Source of the DNA: Rufibacter sp. LB8
GTDB taxonomy: Bacteria > Bacteroidota > Bacteroidia > Cytophagales > Hymenobacteraceae
Assembly: GCF_014876185.1 (NCBI RefSeq)
Contig: NZ_JADALJ010000001.1
Location: forward strand, 372,001-436,000
Reading direction: 5' to 3'
Length of the DNA: 64,000 nucleotides
Part shown: positions 60,030 through 64,000 of the stretch, one piece after another
Numbering within the stretch: the stretch's first letter is position 1
How the letters are laid out: every line of letters begins with the position of its first letter
The notes under the pieces: generated by a model
The model's input: only the letters and a program-made list of their open reading frames with translations
Told to the model about the DNA's origin: nothing
Databases searched by the model: none
Translations under genes and position numbers: made by a program

Positions 60030-60139
60030 AGAGATGAGTTTTAGTTGGAGGAATATGATGCCCGATAGATTTATCTAAAGCGTTTTCTGCACAAGAAGGT
60101 CCATCGAGCTTTTAATAAGTATGTCTAGAATTTGGTCCC

Positions 60140-61954
60140 TTATTGCTGTAAACTCCACACTTGCTGATAATCTGGGTTGGCCTGTTCTTTGGCTTTTATC
60201 TCCTGCAGGCCTTTTCTAAACGTGGCCAGCAGGTCAGATTTCCGGATGATTTTCTCAATGTCTGCCACTGTTAAATTGCCTTCTGGGTAGCGCTGGCCTT
60301 TCCCAATTAAAGTGGCGGTGCAGTATTTGGTTTGGGAAGGGCCGTGGGTCTCGCCGGTCATCTCAAAGGCCAGTTTAGGAATCATCACCGGTTTTCCGCG
60401 CTCCAGGGCAATCTGCAAATCAAAGGTGAATTTCATCAAGGCATTGGCGCCTGCTTGTTGCATGATGCGGTTGTCTGCCGAGTTCACGCCGTACCCTTCA
60501 TTCACCGGCCTGAACGCTGACAATAGTTTGCTGTTTTGGTAGGCTCTGGAGAAGTTCACGCTGGTGTTTTCATCATCTGAAGAGAAAGGCGCGATGTCTT
60601 GGTACGCCTGCGTGGCGGTTATTTTTTGTAGCGGCAGCACCGTTCCTCCCAATTCTTCCTGTACAGCTTTTATAAAGTCTGGGTACAGGCTTTCCAGCAC
60701 GGCATCCCACACCTGGTCCTTTACCTGCGGGAAGGTAGCCGTGGCTTTGGTTGTGGTAACGGTGGTGTAGGTGGTATTGCCCGCGGTGAACGAGGTGCTG
60801 GACTTGCTTTCTTTGCCTTCTGTGTAAGTGGTGCCTCTAATGGCGAAGGATGTCACCCCAATGGATTTTAATTGACTGAACGGTCTCCCTAAGAACGCAT
60901 TGGGCTTTAAAAACGAGTAATCCACTTCACCGGCTGAGAAATTCTGCGTTCCTTTAGTGGTCAACCCCAAATTTAAGGCAGGCTCCTTGGTCACTGTCAA
61001 GGGACGACCATCTGAATAGGACACATCATAGTTCATGGCTGGCAGGTCACCGGTGGTATTCGCCGTTTTAGTGTTTTTCTCAGCTGCTACTGAGAGGTAG
61101 CTGTTCTGGTAACTGTAGAGCGCTTTGCCTGCCGGTAAAATATTGATGTTCCGGAACGCCGCCGCCGGTATGGTTATGGTTTTGCCGGTTTTTATGTAGG
61201 GCAGGTCATAGAAGCTTTTGATTCCAAGTTGATTTATGGCAATGGTGAGGTGCAGTAGATTATTGGGTGCTTCCGGCGCTTTCTCAAACTCAATGATCAC
61301 GTCTTTGGTAAGGTCTAAAGCAACTTGTTCTGTTTGGCCATTGATAGACTTTATTTTAAATGGTTTGTCATAAGGCTGCACCTCAAAACTGCTCTTTTGG
61401 CCTGAAGTGGTGGTGATTTCTACCTTCTTTGGTTTGCCATCATTCTCGGCGAAGGCAACGTATGTACCCACGTTTAAATAAGTGGCCGGTTTGCCATCTA
61501 TTAGCACCGTGCCGTCAATCTTGTTGACGCCCACACCGTCTTTTTTGGAGAACATGACAGAAACTAAATCGCCGCCCGTTTTCCAGCCTTTCAAGAATGT
61601 CTGCGCGGCCGTGCCAAGTTCACTGGGGTGGAGGTTGCCCGTTAACCCAATGATAGGGGCGGTCTGAGTTAAATCTGCGGTGGTGGACACCATGCCGGTG
61701 GCATTCATCATCATGCCACCGGCGGCGGTGGCAATTTTAGTGACCGCTTTGGTCATAATGCTGCTGCCTAAGTTGCTGAGGCCGCCAAGGCCTTTTTTAA
61801 CGGGGGCCGTTTTTTCAGGCGTGGCGGCGGGCGCCGAGGCAGTGGTGTCTGTTTTACTTTTTCCGCCTACAAGGCCTTTCAGTTTTCCTAACTGGGCGTG
61901 GGCCTGAAATGTGGTGCTGGCGAGCACTAAGAGAAGGAAGTAGTTCTTTTTCAT
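60140..61954 (-). CDS. Secreted hypothetical protein
   Basis: 604 residues with a signal peptide (MKKNYFLLLVLASTTFQAHA) and a Thr/Ala-rich linker, then a beta-rich body with repeated GTTYTEGKESKSSTSFTAGNTTYTTV-like strands. No enzyme motif or known domain can be named. Upstream (62004-62021) is a palindromic site resembling one before the response regulator gene, so it may be controlled by that system. Confidence 0.75.
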   Translation of the reverse strand: MKKNYFLLLVLASTTFQAHAQLGKLKGLVGGKSKTDTTASAPAATPEKTAPVKKGLGGLSNLGSSIMTKAVTKIATAAGGMMMNATGMVSTTADLTQTAPIIGLTGNLHPSELGTAAQTFLKGWKTGGDLVSVMFSKKDGVGVNKIDGTVLIDGKPATYLNVGTYVAFAENDGKPKKVEITTTSGQKSSFEVQPYDKPFKIKSINGQTEQVALDLTKDVIIEFEKAPEAPNNLLHLTIAINQLGIKSFYDLPYIKTGKTITIPAAAFRNINILPAGKALYSYQNSYLSVAAEKNTKTANTTGDLPAMNYDVSYSDGRPLTVTKEPALNLGLTTKGTQNFSAGEVDYSFLKPNAFLGRPFSQLKSIGVTSFAIRGTTYTEGKESKSSTSFTAGNTTYTTVTTTKATATFPQVKDQVWDAVLESLYPDFIKAVQEELGGTVLPLQKITATQAYQDIAPFSSDDENTSVNFSRAYQNSKLLSAFRPVNEGYGVNSADNRIMQQAGANALMKFTFDLQIALERGKPVMIPKLAFEMTGETHGPSQTKYCTATLIGKGQRYPEGNLTVADIEKIIRKSDLLATFRKGLQEIKAKEQANPDYQQVWSLQQ

Positions 61955-62003
61955 AAGTTCCTGATTTACTTGTCAAAAGTGAGAAAGTAAACCAGGCCGC
62001 ACC

Positions 62004-62021
62004 ATACGACGAACTGCGTAT
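62004..62021. promoter_or_regulatory. Candidate response-regulator site upstream of the secreted protein gene
   Basis: Palindrome-like 18-mer ATACG-8-CGTAT, 50-67 nt before the start at 61954. Shares its ends and 13 of 18 positions with the site at 62729-62746. Confidence 0.45.
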
Positions 62022-62037
62022 TTTTGGTACTAACTTT

Positions 62038-62682
62038 CTAAAAAAGATGATTGTCATGGGCCTTCTGAATGGCCTGCACTTTGTTGTTGACCTGTAGTTT
62101 GCGGTAGATGTTCTCAATGTGCTTGCGCACCGTGCCGTAACTGATAAATAAATTTTGCGCTATTTGTTCATAGCTGAGGCCATTCTTCAATTGCTCCAGC
62201 AACTCAATCTCACGTTTGGTCAGGTTGAATTCTTGGGTAGTGGCAGTGGGCCGGGCTTCTGGGGAACGGAGCAGGTGCAACACTTTCAAGGCAATGCCCG
62301 GTGACATGGCCGCGCCGCCGTGTATGGTGTCTAAAATGGCTTGGTGCAGAGATTCAGCGGTTTCTTCCTTGAGCAAATAACCAGAGGCACCGGCTAAAAT
62401 GGCTTCAAAAATAGAGTCATCGTCATCAAAGGTGGTGAGCATGACAATCTTTATATGCGGGTGATTTTGTTTGACCAGACGGGTGCAGGCAATGCCGCCC
62501 ATGCCCGGCATCTGAATGTCCATCAATACCAAATCTACGGGGTGTTCACTTATGCGGGCCGCCAACTCCTCACCGTTAAAAGAGGTTAGCACCACTTTGA
62601 ATTCAGGAAACAGCGCGAGTTTAGAAAGACAGACTTTAAGCGCGAAGCTGTTGTCTTCGGCAATGGCTAAGGAAATGGACAT
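62038..62682 (-). CDS. NarL/FixJ-type response regulator
   Basis: 214 residues. Receiver domain with phospho-acceptor Asp55 (LVLMDIQMPGMGG), acidic residues EDN near the start, conserved Thr and Lys (LTTFDDDDSI, YLLKEE). C-terminal LuxR-type helix-turn-helix (LTKREIELLEQLKNGLSYEQIAQNLFISYGTVRKHIENIYRKLQV). Partner of the sensor kinase encoded directly upstream in the operon. Confidence 0.95.
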   Translation of the reverse strand: MSISLAIAEDNSFALKVCLSKLALFPEFKVVLTSFNGEELAARISEHPVDLVLMDIQMPGMGGIACTRLVKQNHPHIKIVMLTTFDDDDSIFEAILAGASGYLLKEETAESLHQAILDTIHGGAAMSPGIALKVLHLLRSPEARPTATTQEFNLTKREIELLEQLKNGLSYEQIAQNLFISYGTVRKHIENIYRKLQVNNKVQAIQKAHDNHLF

Positions 62683-62727
62683 AAGACAGGGTTAATCTCA
62701 AACTTCCCGCTTTTTTCAAGGAATTAC

Positions 62728-62747
62728 AATACGCAACTTTGCGTATT
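62728..62747. promoter_or_regulatory. Candidate operator between sensor kinase and response regulator genes
   Basis: AATACGCAACTTTGCGTATT: 9-bp arms around a CT centre, 46-65 nt before the response regulator start and 4 bp after the kinase stop. Could be an autoregulatory binding site or a weak processing hairpin. Confidence 0.5.
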
Positions 62748-62750
62748 CTG

Positions 62751-64000
62751 CTAGACGGGTACAGTCACTGAGATTTTGGTGCCTTGGCCTTCCACCGTTT
62801 GAATAGAGCAAGTGCCGTTCACTTCACTTGACCTGGCATTCATGTTCTTCAGGCCGTACCCATCCCTATCCACAAACAGGTTAAATCCCACCCCGTTGTC
62901 ACTGATTTGTAGAGCCAATTGGTTGCCATTGCCTTGCATGGTGACTTCTATGCGGCTTGCCTGGGCGTATTTCAGGGCATTGTTCACACCTTCCTGAATT
63001 ATCCTGAAAACGTTGGTGGCGGTCATGGAAGGCATGGTGGCATCTCCCTCAAATGCTACCTGTAAGAGGGTGGTGGCATGAAGCGCTTGCAAGGGTTTGA
63101 AATAGTCTTGCACCTTCATGGCAAATTCATCTAGGCCTACTTCTTGCTTGTTAATGAACCACACCGTCCTTCTAAGTTCAGACATGGTGTTCTGCGCAAT
63201 TTTCTGGGTTTCTGGCAGCAGACTTAAATCTGGTTGCGTTGAGTTCAAGTTCTGGATGGAAGAGGTGATGTAGGTGAGTTGGGAGCCTATGTTGTCATGC
63301 AGTTCCCGAGAGATGCGGAGTTTTTCCTCTTGGAGTTTATTCCGGGCCTGGGCGTCAGCTAATTGCAGGTTGAATTCGTTTTCAGCTCTCATTTGCCGTT
63401 GCCGGTTGCGGGCGTGCACGTACAAGAAAATCGCCAGACTAATAATTGCCGCCAGGCCCAACCCGGCATACACTAATAAGTTGTTTTTGCGGGTGAGCTG
63501 CATCTGGCTTTGCAAATAAGCTGACTTGCTGTTGGCTAGGTCTTTCTCTTTTTTAGTTGCTTCATACACCGTCTGCAGGCGGGTTACTTCCTTGGTATTT
63601 TCTTCGTTGATAAATTCATTGCGGGCCAGGGCAAACTGTTGATGAAAGGCAAACGCTTTTTGGTAATCTTTCTGGCGCGCGGCATTGGTCGCCAGGTTTT
63701 CCAGCGTTTCATAAATCAATTCATTGGCTTTAATGCTTCTGGAAATCTGCAGCGCCTTGTTTAAGTAAACCTCACTCTCTGCGGTGTTGCCCATCTCACT
63801 CAGCAGATTTCCTAAGTTGGTACTAATGGCCGCCGTGAGCCAGGCGTTGCCAGATTGGTCTGCATACTTTACAGATTGCTTGTAATAGGCAGCGGCGCTT
63901 TTTAAATCTTTGGTGACTTTGGAGAGTATGGCCAGGTTGTTATAAGTCAACGCGATGCGCGGCGCCAAATCTGCTTTTTTATACAAGTCCAGGGCTTGGT
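62751..64000 (-). CDS. TPR sensor histidine kinase (HisKA_3), 3' part
   Basis: The frame is open to the window end; the N-terminal part is missing. Visible: tetratricopeptide repeats (residues matching ALTYNNLAILSKVTKDLKSAAAYYKQ and AWLTAAISTNLGNLLSEMGN), a transmembrane helix (LLVYAGLGLAAIISLAIFLYV), a coiled coil, HisKA_3 with the phospho-acceptor His in ISRELHDNIGSQLTY, and HATPase (NVFRIIQEGVNNALKYAQA; DNGVGFN; GYGLKNMNARS). Typical Bacteroidota periplasmic-TPR kinase of the NarL-type pair; signal unknown. Confidence 0.93.
   Translation of the reverse strand, partial: QALDLYKKADLAPRIALTYNNLAILSKVTKDLKSAAAYYKQSVKYADQSGNAWLTAAISTNLGNLLSEMGNTAESEVYLNKALQISRSIKANELIYETLENLATNAARQKDYQKAFAFHQQFALARNEFINEENTKEVTRLQTVYEATKKEKDLANSKSAYLQSQMQLTRKNNLLVYAGLGLAAIISLAIFLYVHARNRQRQMRAENEFNLQLADAQARNKLQEEKLRISRELHDNIGSQLTYITSSIQNLNSTQPDLSLLPETQKIAQNTMSELRRTVWFINKQEVGLDEFAMKVQDYFKPLQALHATTLLQVAFEGDATMPSMTATNVFRIIQEGVNNALKYAQASRIEVTMQGNGNQLALQISDNGVGFNLFVDRDGYGLKNMNARSSEVNGTCSIQTVEGQGTKISVTVPV

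Noticed and set aside
1-64000. tRNA or rRNA genes, prophage genes, integrases
   Set aside because: None seen on either strand by reading. No cloverleaf-like segments with conserved tRNA ends and no phage structural genes were found.

Overview
The window comes from a Bacteroidota chromosome, most likely Cytophagales/Hymenobacteraceae (Rufibacter/Hymenobacter-like); genus is an inference. The evidence is two extracellular proteins with type IX secretion C-terminal domains (one gliding-motility type, one type A), TAnnTTTG-type promoter boxes, weak Shine-Dalgarno sequences, a fused tandem D-Ala-D-Ala ligase, and lipoproteins typical of the phylum. No rRNA, tRNA or CRISPR array was found.

Layout. 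1-10.7 kb: end of a lytic transglycosylase; a kinase-less bacteriophytochrome upstream of a CheB-CheR-PAS-histidine kinase fusion; an M28 peptidase; an LD-carboxypeptidase; an N-formylglutamate amidohydrolase. 10.7-27.9 kb: two identical, inverted IS1-family elements (787 bp, each with its own 8-bp target duplication) bracket a sugar transporter, a nearly complete molybdenum cofactor gene set (moaD, moaE, moaA, moaC, mobA, moeB, a TauE/SafE permease, moeA), a PaoABC-like molybdo-flavo-iron-sulfur oxidoreductase with its XdhC and MocA helpers, a cysC remnant and an MpaB-family oxygenase. 28-38 kb: aspA, selO, a cupin, small membrane and zinc-ribbon-like proteins, hrpB. 38.0-40.5 kb: a sharply AT-rich island of four translationally overlapped genes (STAS-HATPase fusion, DUF4325 STAS-like protein, one-TM protein, coiled-coil lipoprotein) ending in a perfect 23-bp inverted repeat. 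40.5-52 kb: acetyltransferase, a Fic gene broken by one in-frame stop, pirin, MscS channel, a large SBBP/PKD secreted protein, pgk, an ECF sigma factor with a membrane partner. 52-64 kb: tandem ddl, a PASTA protein, a T9SS protein, a rhodanese, a TIG lipoprotein, a secreted protein, and a NarL-type response regulator with the 3' part of its TPR sensor kinase.

The dominant hidden structure is a family of about 24 intergenic palindromes (arm CGTTTTCGGGCTCATTT, short loop). Most lie a few bases after stop codons. Their inner stem is conserved, but the outer stem differs from copy to copy while still pairing with itself, as if a mobile hairpin were nested inside individual terminators. A decayed copy lies inside the ddl reading frame. 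This family and the four-gene AT-rich island are the two best candidates for something undescribed. Several other families of degenerate repeats fill the long gene-free stretches at 29.6-30.6, 34.9-35.6 and 47.6-48.4 kb.
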